NCBI GenBank assembly: GCA_016718825.1
Contig: JADKCL010000007.1
Coordinates: forward strand, 186,001 to 250,000
Reading direction: 5' to 3'
Source of the DNA: Bacteroidota bacterium
GTDB lineage: Bacteria > Bacteroidota > Bacteroidia > J057 > JADKCL01
DNA length: 64,000 nucleotides
A model generated the notes under the pieces. The model was not told where the DNA came from. It worked only from the letters and a program-made list of their open reading frames with translations, and ran no database searches. Shown here piece by piece: positions 1 to 9,353 of the stretch. Position 1 is the first letter of the stretch. Every line of letters starts with the position of its first letter. The position numbers were made by a program, and so were the translations under genes.

Positions 1-35
1 GCTTCGAAGGGATGGCGGAGTGTGAGGGTTTTCAT
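1..35 (-). CDS. possible 5' end of a gene running off the left edge
   Basis: An ATG at 33-35 on the minus strand opens a frame (MKTLTLRHPFE) that leaves the window after 11 codons. About 20 bases upstream is TAGCTTTG, a match to the Bacteroidota -7 box TAnnTTTG, although I see no clear TTG at the -33 distance. Nothing can be said about the product. The call rests only on the start codon and the promoter-like box. Confidence 0.25.
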   Translation of the reverse strand, partial: MKTLTLRHPFE

Positions 36-110
36 GGCTTTGTGCGATGGAAACACAAAGCTAGGAAATTTCAGGATGCGGAATTTGAATTCGTCTAAGG
101 ACAGCTTTCC

Positions 111-431
111 CTAGCGAACCGATCCTTGGACAAACGGATCTTCGGCCGCGACGGATTGATCCACAGGTCTTGAGGTGGCAACGATGTAGACATGATAAAC
201 CGCAAGGAAAAACGCTCCGCCAAAGAAGTGGATCAAAGCGAGCGGATCTTCCGGCGTCATTCCGGCAACGGCGCCCATCACCCAAAGGATTAAGAAATAG
301 AGAATTACACCTGCGCCATAAAACCCGAAATGTTTGAAGGTTTCAGGATTGCGGGTTGCGATGGCGTGGATAATGGCCCAAAGGACTTGAACGATGCCAA
401 GGAAAAACATGAAAAGGAGGAGGAGTACCAT
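111..431 (-). CDS. small four-helix membrane protein, paralog 1 of 3
   Basis: About 106 residues from the ATG at 431, which starts directly with a hydrophobic helix (MVLLLLFMFF) and aligns with its two upstream paralogs. The longer frame to 503 adds a hydrophilic stretch that the paralogs lack. Three to four hydrophobic segments are visible, with shared features: an FLGxxQVxxA motif in helix 1, a GxxxYF motif in helix 2 and an H(F/Y)xGxxxLAxYHxxIV motif in the last helices. No family was recognised. With 525-866 and 908-1198 it forms a same-strand tandem array, probably one operon from gene duplication. Role unknown; inner membrane by inference. Confidence 0.7.
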   Translation of the reverse strand: MVLLLLFMFFLGIVQVLWAIIHAIATRNPETFKHFGFYGAGVILYFLILWVMGAVAGMTPEDPLALIHFFGGAFFLAVYHVYIVATSRPVDQSVAAEDPFVQGSVR

Positions 432-524
432 GATTTTGAGATTTAAGGGTGGGTTGGTTCGAACGAGCCAACTTTGATGATTTAAACGTGTGTGAAAGAA
501 CAAGGTTTCAGAAAGTATTGAAAG

Positions 525-866
525 TTATTCGGCGACTGTTTTTGGGTCGGGCGCCAATTCCTCGGGATCCTTGAAACCCAACCAAACGCTCATTCCAACG
601 ATGAAAGCATGATAAATGGCCAAGCCAAAGGCGCTTCCAAAAAAGTGGATTTCCACGAGGATGTGACTTTTGGGTGCCATTGGCAACAGAATTTCAAGCA
701 GGATGAGCAAGATAAAGTAGGCACCCACACCGAGGAAGTAGTAAGCGAAGTGCCTTCTTACAATCGGCGATTTCGTGACGCCCATTTGAATCAAGGCCCA
801 GATGACTTGAATCCATCCGAGGAGAAACATGAAGCTGCAGAGTTCCATTCGTGTTGTGTTCCACAT
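525..866 (-). CDS. small four-helix membrane protein, paralog 2 of 3
   Basis: About 113 residues from the ATG at 866; a second ATG at 848 is equally plausible and aligns better with paralog 1. It repeats the FLGxxQVxWALI helix, the ARRHF(A/F)YYxxGVxAYF-type second helix and the HFFGSAFGLAIYHAFIVG helix pair of its neighbours. The C-terminal tail is acidic (DPEELAPDPKTVAE) and presumably cytoplasmic. It lies 21 bp from the stop-side neighbour's frame and is likely cotranscribed with it. Function not recognised. Confidence 0.7.
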   Translation of the reverse strand: MWNTTRMELCSFMFLLGWIQVIWALIQMGVTKSPIVRRHFAYYFLGVGAYFILLILLEILLPMAPKSHILVEIHFFGSAFGLAIYHAFIVGMSVWLGFKDPEELAPDPKTVAE

Positions 867-907
867 AACGATATTGTTGAAGGGTGTAAAACGGGAAATC
901 AAGGGAA

Positions 908-1198
908 TCAAGGCATTTTGCGTCCGAAAATGCAAATGATGACATGGTAGGTGGCAAGCAATCCTGCGCCTCCGATATAGTACAATTGGTAGGTCGGAAA
1001 GTGGTAGATATCATGAAAGGGGCGGTTCATGATGCCTAATCCGATGAAGTAGGCGAGCACGCCACCGAGGTAGAAAAGCAGGTGTTTCCGGGTTTTGCGA
1101 AACTCCGTTCCGATCGCCCAAGTCAAGGCGACAAGCACTTGAATCGGGCCCAGAAACATCATCAAAAGCAAGCAGGATAAAACGTTGTCAGAATTCAT
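908..1198 (-). CDS. small four-helix membrane protein, paralog 3 of 3
   Basis: 96 residues from the ATG at 1198 (MNSDNVLSC...). The longer frame up to 1396 runs through AT-rich DNA and is unlikely to be coding. It has the same helix pattern as the two genes that follow, including a GGAGLLATYHVIICIF last helix. It is the promoter-proximal gene of the presumed operon. Upstream lies 175 bp of AT-rich DNA with an 18-bp perfect palindrome. Function unknown. Confidence 0.7.
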   Translation of the reverse strand: MNSDNVLSCLLLMMFLGPIQVLVALTWAIGTEFRKTRKHLLFYLGGVLAYFIGLGIMNRPFHDIYHFPTYQLYYIGGAGLLATYHVIICIFGRKMP

Positions 1199-1324
1199 AA
1201 GGCATTCGATTAAAAACTGAATCGTATGATGCCTCAAAGCTAGTAATCTTTTATTTCGAAGTTTCAAATAATAATGAAAGATAGGCTTGGAGATTGCCAA
1301 TATCCTGAATGTCAATGATAAAAA

Positions 1325-1342
1325 TTTCAATATATATTGAAA
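1325..1342. promoter_or_regulatory. 18-bp perfect AT-rich palindrome upstream of the membrane-protein operon
   Basis: TTTCAATATATATTGAAA is its own reverse complement and sits about 127 bp upstream of the start at 1198, in the only sizeable gap near the three paralogs. A dimeric regulator site is possible; an AT-rich coincidence cannot be excluded. Confidence 0.35.
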
Positions 1343-1373
1343 ATATAATTTGTTGTGCTTGGAATTCCTCGAA

Positions 1374-2096
1374 TCAGTCCGTTGCAGAGGCGCCAATCAC
1401 GATGATCTCCTGCTTTTCTTCCAGCAGAATCGTCCAATAAAACGCGCCCCACCATTCCTTTCCAGCCTCAAAATAGTTGCTCCAATCGGTAGACCAAGCC
1501 ATGACCAACGGAAGTGCCTCAAAGGATCCTGCGACGGCGTCGTAGCCCAACACCAGCTTCAAAAACCGATGCACGAGCTGCTTTTTCGCTGCCTCGTCTC
1601 CTCCATCCAACCGAATCCCGTAGGGCGGATCTAAAAGGGCATCCACCAAGGCATACGTGCAAGCGTCGCCCTCCTCAAGGCCGTTGCGCTCAAACCATCG
1701 CTCAACCGGTGCTGAAAAATCGGATTTCGCTCGGATTTCGCCCGTCTCAAGATCGAAAAATGGACCTAGGAAGTCTTCCCAGCTGATTCTTTTGCCCGTA
1801 GGTTCACCGGTCACTTCGATTTGAAAGCACTGCCTCGTCAAGTAATTGACTCCCAAAAATCGGTACCGTTCGAGTATCCTTTCTTGAAAAATGTCCATCC
1901 CTGCCTTTGCAGCCGCAGCTGAAAATTCAGCTGCAAGGAATTCGCGATTCGAAGGAGCTTCAAAAATGGCAATGTCCAACACCACGTGAATGGCATTCAA
2001 TTCCGTCAAAAATGCAGCCCTTTCCGGAGACAGCACCTTTTCCTTCCAATTGCCGTTTTCCATATTCTTCGGATTCGTTGTTCTTTTTCGAATCAC
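1374..2096 (-). CDS. conserved-looking cytoplasmic protein of unknown function
   Basis: 240 residues if translation begins at GTG 2096, one base after the upstream DDAH-like stop; 229 if it begins at ATG 2063. No signal peptide or membrane segment. The protein is acidic, rich in aromatic residues at the C-terminus (WSTDWSNYFEAGKEWWGAFYW) and has no motif I recognise. The near-overlap with 2098-2868 implies translational coupling, so it probably works with, or is at least coexpressed with, that hydrolase. Confidence 0.75.
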   Translation of the reverse strand: MIRKRTTNPKNMENGNWKEKVLSPERAAFLTELNAIHVVLDIAIFEAPSNREFLAAEFSAAAAKAGMDIFQERILERYRFLGVNYLTRQCFQIEVTGEPTGKRISWEDFLGPFFDLETGEIRAKSDFSAPVERWFERNGLEEGDACTYALVDALLDPPYGIRLDGGDEAAKKQLVHRFLKLVLGYDAVAGSFEALPLVMAWSTDWSNYFEAGKEWWGAFYWTILLEEKQEIIVIGASATD

Positions 2097-2097
2097 C

Positions 2098-2868
2098 TCA
2101 AAACCGCAACGACAAACAGCTCAAACCGCCATCGACTTTTTCAAATTCCGACATTTCCAGCACGATGGTCTTGTAGCCCAAGGCTTCAATTTTGGCCAAG
2201 GCCTTCGGGAATCCTGCCGGAACAAGCACGGTGTCGTTGATCCAAAGGCAATTGGCTGCGTAGGATTCGTCGGCATCCACTACAATGCGGTCAAATTTCG
2301 CGAACGTTGGATCGTCCACAAATTCGCCGCAGACGAGCAGCTGATTGTTTTCCAGGTAGGAAATCCCCGTTTTCAGGTGCAAAACATGCTGCAAGGGAAC
2401 GGCCTGTCCCGACATTCCATGCTTTTCAAGTACCGCAATCAATTGCCTTGCACCCTCCGGATTTGTTCGCGCGCTCAAGCCGATGTAAAAATGGTCGCCG
2501 ACCATCATGACATCTCCCGCATCGAGCGTCCCCGGCGTTACAATCTCCTCCAAATGCGGGTAAAATTGCCGCAAGGCCTCGCCAATGAGCGCGCGTTCCC
2601 CATTGCGCGAGGGCGCGCCCGGATTGGTCACAACTGCGCATTTACGCGTACACAAGGCGACATCCTCCACAAAGGTCGAGTCCGGAAACCCTTCGTCAGC
2701 GGGTAAAATCAGCACTTCCAAGCCGCAATTTTCCAAAGCCTTCACGTAGGCAGCATGTTGTCGAAGGGCGACAGCGTAGTCGGGCAAGCCCAAATTAGCC
2801 GTCGTGATGCCGTTGATCAGCGCGGCGCAGGGCGTGCGAACAATCGCCTTTGTAAAATGCGGTTTCAT
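2098..2868 (-). CDS. dimethylarginine dimethylaminohydrolase-like amidinotransferase-fold enzyme
   Basis: 256 residues from ATG 2868; the alternative TTG at 2910 adds 14 residues. Family features visible in order: FTKAIVRTP near the start, NGITTANLG, DSTFVEDVA, TLDAGDVM, IGLSARTN, a HLKTGISYL segment carrying the catalytic His, and a C-terminal GGLSCLSLRF holding the nucleophilic Cys. These match the DDAH/arginine deiminase superfamily, which releases citrulline and an amine from methylated arginines through a Cys-His-Glu/Asp site. Length and motif order are typical. Cytoplasmic; no export signal. First gene of a pair with 1374-2096. The exact substrate (dimethylarginine or another guanidine) is not shown by sequence alone. 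Confidence 0.88.
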   Translation of the reverse strand: MKPHFTKAIVRTPCAALINGITTANLGLPDYAVALRQHAAYVKALENCGLEVLILPADEGFPDSTFVEDVALCTRKCAVVTNPGAPSRNGERALIGEALRQFYPHLEEIVTPGTLDAGDVMMVGDHFYIGLSARTNPEGARQLIAVLEKHGMSGQAVPLQHVLHLKTGISYLENNQLLVCGEFVDDPTFAKFDRIVVDADESYAANCLWINDTVLVPAGFPKALAKIEALGYKTIVLEMSEFEKVDGGLSCLSLRF

Positions 2869-3032
2869 GGACGGAAGTTGCAACAAATGCGGGGTTTCTA
2901 CAATCTTCAAATTCGTGGATTGGTCGCTGAATTCAAAGTTTCCAAGGACGCAGAGGGCCGCAAAGAAAAGGAATTGTCCTTCATTCTTTGCGGCCCGTAG
3001 CGACTTTGCAGTCGGAAATGGATTGAATGATC

Positions 3033-4625
3033 CTACTGCTTCACAAACGAAATCCGCTGCGAATTACCTGATCCCACTTGTAGAAAGTACATTCCGTTGG
3101 CGAGCTTGTCGACCTCGATCTTGGTTTCTGCGGCCAAAAGGGTCCCTCTAAGCATCAATTTGCCGGCAACATTGAAGACACGGTATTCCTTGTCCTCGAT
3201 CAATGCATCCACCTGAACCATCAAGAATGGCCCGGCAGGGTTGGGATAAGCATGGATTTCGCCAGTGGCGACTTGGCCCGAGAGGCCAACGATGGTCACT
3301 TGCGTGCATTCCGACGTGTCGGTGCATCCGTTTTCAGTCACCACCAAGGCAAAAAGTCCCGAATTTGCCGGCGTAAAGCTCTGATTGGTCGCTCCGCTGA
3401 TCGCGGCGTAAGCATTGTTGCAATCGACCCATTGGTAGGCGAGTCCATTTGCTACCGCTGTAAGCGTGTTGCCCACAAGGCTTACCGTCGGATCGGGAGT
3501 GCTGATCGTCAGGACGATCGTAATCACGCTATCGCAACCATTCGCATTGGGAATCACGTCGGTATAGGTGCCGGATGTGGTCAATACCGCGCCGCTTGGG
3601 GCAATATAGCTGTCACAATCGGTCACGGTGATGGTGCTGCTGCTGCTTTGGAGAACGACAATATTGGCCAAGATGATGCTGTCGCAGCCCGCCGAATTTG
3701 GAATGGTGTCGTAATAAACGCCCGGCATGGTCCAAACATGGTTCCCGCTCGGCGAAAGCAACGAATCACAATAAGTGCCGATCAAACTGCCGCCCGTCGA
3801 ATTGTTGATGGTCAAGTTTACGGTGATGATGCTGTCACATCCCAAAGTATTGGGAATGGTGTCGTGATAGGTCCCGCTCGTGGTCCAGGTATTGCCTCCG
3901 CTAGGACTTTGGTAGCTGCCGCAAGCCGTCGCGCTGATCGTCGAAGTGCTTGGAATACAGTTGTTTTCGCCAGTAATGAGTAGATTGTCAATGAGCCATG
4001 TATCGGAGGTGGAACTTGACCTGCCGGTGATGCGCATGCGTACCTGCGTGACGCTGCCGGGGAAGACAATTTCGCAGTTGCTATAGCCAAGGGTGGTTTG
4101 CAAGCCTGTCGTCAATGGCTGGAAAACGGATTCGGTGGCGGGCGTGTAGAAGACTTTTGCGACACCCGTTGCGCTGTAAGCCCAAAAGCTATTGTTGGCG
4201 ACCGCTCCGCGGATGCGCATGCGGTTGGTATAGGTGGTTCCGCCGTCAGTACTGTACGCTATCAATACATAGTCGAGGTCGTCAGGACCACCAACGGTGC
4301 CATTGAGATTCATTGCGGCCAAATTAAAGTGCACCCGCACGCTGTCATAGCCAGATGGAACGGTCACATTGGCAAATTCAAGGACAAGGCCGCCGCTGTT
4401 GCTCGTTGATTCCCAAGCCCTCGACCCACCGATGCCGATTGGGCTGTTGGCAGGTGCTGCTGTTCCTGAAGAAAATCCGCTGTTGTAAATGACGGGGCCC
4501 GTAAACGTCCACGTCGGACTTTGTGGGACCAATTCGAAGTCCTGAATCGCCAGCGTGTCGATGTTGAGTTGGGCGATTGAAAAATGGGTGAAGAGCAAAA
4601 AGAGTGGGAGTAGAATACGTTTCAT
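3033..4625 (-). CDS. secreted T9SS protein with three Cys-rich GCDSII repeats
   Basis: 530 residues from ATG 4625, chosen because a clean signal peptide follows (MKRILLPLFLLFTHFSIAQ). The mature N-terminal half resembles a beta-sandwich domain. Three repeats of about 45 residues follow, each with the pattern C-x-SY/L-xSPSG...SGTYxDxIPN...GCDSII, then an Ig-like segment and a C-terminal type A sorting domain starting AYPNPAG and ending with NGMYFLQV...ISFVKQ. Exported by Sec, then across the outer membrane by T9SS. Repeats of this kind are common in gliding or adhesive Bacteroidota surface proteins. Convergent with 2098; divergent from 4786. Ligand unknown. Confidence 0.85.
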   Translation of the reverse strand: MKRILLPLFLLFTHFSIAQLNIDTLAIQDFELVPQSPTWTFTGPVIYNSGFSSGTAAPANSPIGIGGSRAWESTSNSGGLVLEFANVTVPSGYDSVRVHFNLAAMNLNGTVGGPDDLDYVLIAYSTDGGTTYTNRMRIRGAVANNSFWAYSATGVAKVFYTPATESVFQPLTTGLQTTLGYSNCEIVFPGSVTQVRMRITGRSSSTSDTWLIDNLLITGENNCIPSTSTISATACGSYQSPSGGNTWTTSGTYHDTIPNTLGCDSIITVNLTINNSTGGSLIGTYCDSLLSPSGNHVWTMPGVYYDTIPNSAGCDSIILANIVVLQSSSSTITVTDCDSYIAPSGAVLTTSGTYTDVIPNANGCDSVITIVLTISTPDPTVSLVGNTLTAVANGLAYQWVDCNNAYAAISGATNQSFTPANSGLFALVVTENGCTDTSECTQVTIVGLSGQVATGEIHAYPNPAGPFLMVQVDALIEDKEYRVFNVAGKLMLRGTLLAAETKIEVDKLANGMYFLQVGSGNSQRISFVKQ

Positions 4626-4785
4626 ACAAGGAAATCGATTTTGTAGCTTTTGAATCACAATCAGCTTTGAGACCCTGAAAGTAACAAATTGAGGCCCAAA
4701 ATCCAATTTGAGGCCGTAGTTGCAAAGCAACCGACTTGTTTCCACTTCAAGAAAATTGTAAATTATCTTCACAATTGCAGTAAAC

Positions 4786-6220
4786 ATGAGACGGTGGCAG
4801 CTATTTTTCATTGGATTCCTGCTCAATCTTGGGATTAGAGCCCAATGTCCCCACAATTTCAGCCTGCAATTCGAAGGGGAATTTCGAAATCCGATTTTCA
4901 TTTCAGCCTTGACGATGGTGGCGGATCAATTGGGGCGGCCTTATCTTTATGTGGCTTCGAATGAAAAGGGGCTGAATGTGCTGAATGTCAGTGGATCGAA
5001 TCCGTTTTCGGTCGCTAGCCTGGACACCGTCGCCCTGTCGATGCGTGTGATGAGCGTGACACAGCGTGATTCCTTGTTGTATGTCGTGGTGGGCAGCACA
5101 TTCGGCGGGCTCACGCAACCTACCGATCCTCCCGGGCCTGGTGATTGTGGACGTGAGCGATCCGCAACAGCCGTTTGTGCGGGACACTTGGATTCGTCCC
5201 GGTTCTGGAACAGGTGCTGCGATTGTGCGCATCGAGGGTGACATTGCCTACCTCGGTGCGGCCGGCGAAGGCCTTATTTTGCTGGACATCAGCAATCCAG
5301 ACTCGATTCAGTACATTTCGCAGTTCATCCCGCAGATCGATTGGCCGCATGCCAACAACAATCCGCTGAAGGTCAATGCCCGCGGGATGGAAGTCAAAAA
5401 TGGCATCGTTTACCTTTGTTATGACGCCGGCGGATTTCGGATTGTCAACTGCACCAATCCGCAGCAACCGCGTGAAACAGGCCGTTACGCCAATCCTGTG
5501 ACGTTTTTTCCTTGGAATATGGCACGGGCTTACAACAATATTGTTTTGAAAGACACCTTGGCCTACATCGCTGTCGATTATTGTGGGATCGAGGTGCTGA
5601 GCATTGCCGACACGGCCAACATTCGCCTTTTGCAGCATTGGAATCCCTATAATTGCCCGTCGGGAAATTGGTTTACAGCGCCCATCCATACCAATGAGCT
5701 TCACTTGATTCCCGAATGCGATCTTTTGTTTGTGAGCACAGGCAAAAGCGAATTGATGGTCTTGGACGTCAGCAATCCAACCCAAATCGACACCTGCGAA
5801 TGGTGGGGCAGCATTGTGGACACGACGGGTTCTTGGGGCGTGACCGTGACAGAAAACAAAATCTACTTGAGTTATACCTATGTGCCCTACGGATGGCCAT
5901 TGGCACCTTTTTATTCGACATGGTCGGGCGTAAAGCAGTTTTCTTACACCCGACAATGCCAAACCGATTCCCCCGAACAGCAAAATCATTCCCTCAAGCT
6001 TTATCCCAATCCGGCGCACAATCAAGTTCGGTTAAATGGGCTCGAACCCGGGAACGGAACCTTTGAGATTTGGTCATTGGAGGGGAGGATGCTGCAACGG
6101 CTCGCCATCAGCAACTTGCAGGATGCGGTGATTCCGCTTCCGTCGCTGCCTGCGGGCTTGTATGTGGTGCGTGTAAACCAAGGCAATTTTCGGGCTTCGA
6201 CTTTGCTGCGGGTGGAATGA
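4786..6220 (+). pseudogene. secreted LVIVD-repeat T9SS protein, one frameshift
   Basis: Frame 1 from ATG 4786 encodes a signal peptide (MRRWQLFFIGFLLNLGIRAQ) and the first beta-propeller blades. Near 5136-5142 (CCCGGGCC) the reading continues one base later, in the frame running to 6220. Removing one base gives a continuous 477-residue protein. The second part shows repeated blade signatures LVIVDVSDPQQP, LILLDISNPDS, FRIVNCTNPQQP and LMVLDVSNPTQ, typical of LVIVD-repeat proteins, then a C-terminal sorting domain (LYPNPAHNQVRL...LPAGLYVVRV). It is either a recently broken gene or a one-base assembly insertion; the strong coding signal on both sides favours the latter. Divergent from 3033-4625. 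Confidence 0.8.
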
Positions 6221-6279
6221 GTGTTTTGGAATGACAATGCTGATGCTCAGTGCCTTCGAAGGGGCAATGAAAATCTCCC

Positions 6280-7428
6280 TCAATCCGCCGCCTTCATCAT
6301 CGCCGTGTTCCGTACGCCCAAGATGAAATACGGCCGCGGGGAATCCTTCCGCTTCATAATCACCCAGTAGGGTTTGTTGAGTAGGAGTTTTTTGGGGAGG
6401 GGCTTTCCTTTTTCTCCATCTTTTGCCCCAATCCAAGCTTTGTTTTCTATTTCTACACCCTTTTCATCCATCGCAAATCGGATATGTTCTTGCATACTTT
6501 CCAAATCCCATCCTTTGGCATCGTTGGATTTCAAGTGAATCACGTGGCCGTTCAAAAAGTCTCTCTTAAAATCAAGTTTCAGATTGGGTGCCGAAAAATA
6601 ATCGTGGTCATGCAGACCATTTCCATATTCACCTTTGTGAAAATGAATGTCATCCAATACCTCGGTAGGATCAGCCATGGAATATCCTTTTCCTACAAAA
6701 AGTTCATCTTCCTGCGTGTTAAGCGCTATCCGAAGGAGAAATTTGTCGTCGGAGATGTAGTGAATGATTCGAATATTTTTCTTTCGCTGCAAGTTTCCAG
6801 CATTGAAACCCTTCACCTCCTTCCCTTCAAAAGACATACTCGTCTTCCCGAACGGTTCAGGGTAGAGAAACTTTTTGTAGAGGTAAGCAAATACCACTAT
6901 AGTTTCAGAATCCAGCGGCATATCGGACAATTGTGAGGAATTGTTAGGGAATTTCCGTTTCAATCCAGCTCGGAGATTGTCCATCGCTTGCGGGCCTTCA
7001 CCGCTGAATAGATAATAGCTCGCTGCATCCAAATCGGAAGGGGAAAATTTGGAGCGATTGAAAGTCGAAGCGATGGAATCTCCCAGTGCATCATCATCTG
7101 AAACTTCCATCTCCCTTTTGACGACGTCAGCCTTTGCTTTTTTCCAAGCCAAATCCATCGCGGCAGCCCAGACATAGTTGCCTTTGAAGTCACCCGCAAG
7201 TCTTGGTTCTTGGTCAAAGCGGATGCGTTGATGTCCCTGGTCAGTGGTTTTTTTGACAATTTTCTTGCTGGTATTGGCCTCGTCAGTGATTGAATTTTTT
7301 GAGGGTTCATACGGCTTGGGCTTTGTTGGAACCGAAGGTGCAGTCGTCGCAGGTTGTGAGGACTCTCTGCAACCCCAGAACAACAGGCAAATCATGCCCA
7401 GCAAACAAGCCAATTTGAATTTTGTCAT
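6280..7428 (-). CDS. lipoprotein with serpin-like C-terminal half, paralog 1
   Basis: 382 residues from ATG 7428. A lipoprotein signal (MTKFKLACLLGMICLLFWGC) puts the lipid-anchored Cys at residue 20, followed by a Pro/Lys/Thr-rich linker. The conserved core begins at GDFKGNYVWAAAMDLAW. The order of later segments resembles a serpin: a strand resembling serpin VNAxYFKxxW (VVFAYLYKKFLYPEPFG), a DEKGVEIENKA segment like the serpin hinge EVNEEGTEA, and a C-terminal NKPYWVIMKRKDSPRPYFI strand like serpin DHPFLFxIR. This assignment is inference from motif order; overall identity looks low. Its last 34 residues are essentially identical to those of the neighbouring paralog, suggesting recent duplication or gene conversion. 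Confidence 0.75.
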   Translation of the reverse strand: MTKFKLACLLGMICLLFWGCRESSQPATTAPSVPTKPKPYEPSKNSITDEANTSKKIVKKTTDQGHQRIRFDQEPRLAGDFKGNYVWAAAMDLAWKKAKADVVKREMEVSDDDALGDSIASTFNRSKFSPSDLDAASYYLFSGEGPQAMDNLRAGLKRKFPNNSSQLSDMPLDSETIVVFAYLYKKFLYPEPFGKTSMSFEGKEVKGFNAGNLQRKKNIRIIHYISDDKFLLRIALNTQEDELFVGKGYSMADPTEVLDDIHFHKGEYGNGLHDHDYFSAPNLKLDFKRDFLNGHVIHLKSNDAKGWDLESMQEHIRFAMDEKGVEIENKAWIGAKDGEKGKPLPKKLLLNKPYWVIMKRKDSPRPYFILGVRNTAMMKAAD

Positions 7429-7494
7429 GGGATCAAATTACAATATTTCTGGAAGACTTTAGGCTGGGAATTCATTGGAAGAAGTAACACATCC

Positions 7495-8603
7495 TCAATC
7501 CGCCGCTTTCATCATCGCTGTGTTCCGCACGCCTAAAATAAAATACGGCCTTGGGGAGTCTTTGCGTTTCATGATCACCCAGTAGGGTTTGTTGAGGAGG
7601 AGGTTTTTGGGGACAGGAGGTGGCATTCCTGCTGAATCGGCACCAATTTCCATAGCCACCGAGGTGACCCTTGCGCCATATTGGTCCATTTGAAAGTCGA
7701 TCGCTTCTTGCATCGCTACGATTTCATGTTGCTCGAACCCAGAGTTTTGGTAGGATGCATGTTCAAGCGCGTTGTACCTTCGCTCAAACTTGAATCTCAG
7801 GATTGGCGCCTCGAATTGGTCCTCAAACGTCGTGCGTCCCATGTTGGTAGGATCCTTGCGCGGAATGGCAGACAGCACCTGCGCAGGCGATTTCATCGAA
7901 AATCCCTTGGCCAGGTAAATCCGATCATCGAAATCATTGACATTCAATTGGAGGATGAACTTCTCGTCTGATTCATACAACAAAATCCGGATGGTCTCTG
8001 ACATTGCCTCTTTGTCGCCGCCGAATCCTTTCACCTTTTTCCCATTGAATTTGACATCCATTGCAGAAAAGTGCTGCCAATACTTCATGTCCTTGCGGTA
8101 AACAGCATAGTTGATGAAATGCGTCTTTCCCAACTGGACTTGAAGCGCGGGGATTTTCCCTTCGGAAATTTTTCCAGAACTTCTTGATTGATTACTGCGA
8201 CCGTTTCTTGGCCAAATCCACTCTTGACATAGTAGCTTTTGCTGTCCAAATCCTTGCCAGAAAATTTGGAGGCATTGAATTTTCGCAGCATTTCCTTGCC
8301 CTCGGCGGATTGGACATCGAGTTTGGCTGGACCATGCAAGATCTTTTCCATCATTTCATTCCAAGCCAAATTCATCGCCGCCGACCAGACATAATTCCCC
8401 TTGAAATCTCCTGAGATCCGGTCCTCATGGTCAACGGTGTCGGCTGGGTCAAAAACGGGTTTCACGATGGGAGCAGGCGTTTTGGGTTCAGATCGTTTCG
8501 GTTCTGCTTCAACGGTAGGGGGCTGTTGGGGCTGATTTTCGCTGCAGCCGACCGTCAGGAGGCATATCCATCCTAGCAACGAAGCCAATTTGAATTTTGT
8601 CAT
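7495..8603 (-). pseudogene. lipoprotein with serpin-like C-terminal half, paralog 2, one frameshift
   Basis: Starts at ATG 8603 with a lipobox (MTKFKLASLLGWICLLTVGC) almost identical to paralog 1. The frame breaks at the four-T run 8154-8157 (AAAA on the coding strand); adding one A restores EKFPKGK-IPALQVQLGKTHFINYAVY and gives 369 residues in all. The core GDFKGNYVWSAAMNLAW, the NYAVYRKDMKYWQHF strand, the hinge-like MDQYGARVTSVAME and the C-terminal NKPYWVIMKRKDSPRPYFI follow in the same order as in 6280-7428. A homopolymer indel is the simplest explanation, so the gene may be intact in the organism. The 66-bp gap between the paralogs suggests tandem duplication. Confidence 0.75.
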
Positions 8604-8706
8604 GGGATTAAATTACAATATTTCTCGTAAAGTTGGTGTGGCGGACTCGTTCGATCTATTTTCCATCCCCAATTAATCCGTAAATTCCTCCTCGAAAATG
8701 CCCTGG

Positions 8707-9065
8707 ATGAAAACCTATTGGTTGCTAATTTTGCTTTGTTGCGCCTTTGCCGGTTGCAAAGAGACCAACGTTGTCACGAACCCCATCAACCAGAAAAACA
8801 TGGAAGGAAAAATGATCACGATCCAAGGCAAGGCACTCAACAGCAAGGCCGGGGCGAGTCAGCAGGCGACTACCTTTGGCTCCTCAATGGTTTGGCACGG
8901 GCTTGGCCCACTGACATCCATTCCAAGACGGTCGAGGTTACCGGTATCCTCAAAATCCTCGAACATGCCGCCGAGGACCTCCGCAACCCCGACGGCTCTA
9001 TCAACCAAGGGATGGAAGGAAAACAGTACATTTTGATGCAGCCGAAATGGCGCGTAATGGAGTAA
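8707..9065 (+). pseudogene. small lipoprotein, one frameshift
   Basis: From ATG 8707 (or 8698) the first frame gives a lipoprotein signal MKTYWLLILLCCAFAGC and IQGKALNSKAGA. At the GGGG run 8851-8854 the coding signal moves to another frame: GDYLWLLNGLARAWPTDIH, KTVEVTGILKILEH, GKQYILMQPKWRVME. Restoring one G joins the two into a 119-residue protein. It looks like a small periplasmic beta-rich protein seen in Bacteroidota with no known role. It is the only plus-strand gene between 6280 and 9956, convergent with 9069-9353. Confidence 0.65.
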
Positions 9066-9068
9066 CAC

Positions 9069-9353
9069 CTACCATTCCGTCCCAGGATGGCGTTCATGCC
9101 AATCCACGATGCCAGCGACGATCTTGTCCATTTTTTCCTTTGCGAACTTGTCTCGGTAGAGGCAACGGAACATTTCACCACGTAAGTGCGCGTCTGAAAA
9201 ATCTGGATTCTCTTTTCTGAGACGATTTCTCAACACCAAACGCCCCATTTCAATCATTTCTATTGCCATTTTCCCCCGCTCTTGGGGTTGGAGGGCCATG
9301 ATCATCGCATTTTGCATTTTGCGAATGTGGTCGGGAGTGTTGGTGAGGATCAT
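9069..9353 (-). CDS. small helical protein paired with a nucleotidyltransferase-fold protein
   Basis: 94 residues, predicted all-helical, with the pattern HIRKMQxAMI...ERGKMAIEMIEMGRLVLRNRLRKENPDFSDAHLRGEMFRCLYRDKF. Small proteins of this type often sit beside a minimal nucleotidyltransferase gene. Its ATG overlaps the last four bases of 9350-9898 (ATGA overlap), so the two are translationally coupled and likely act together. A toxin-antitoxin-like or regulatory role is possible but unproven. Confidence 0.7.
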   Translation of the reverse strand: MILTNTPDHIRKMQNAMIMALQPQERGKMAIEMIEMGRLVLRNRLRKENPDFSDAHLRGEMFRCLYRDKFAKEKMDKIVAGIVDWHERHPGTEW

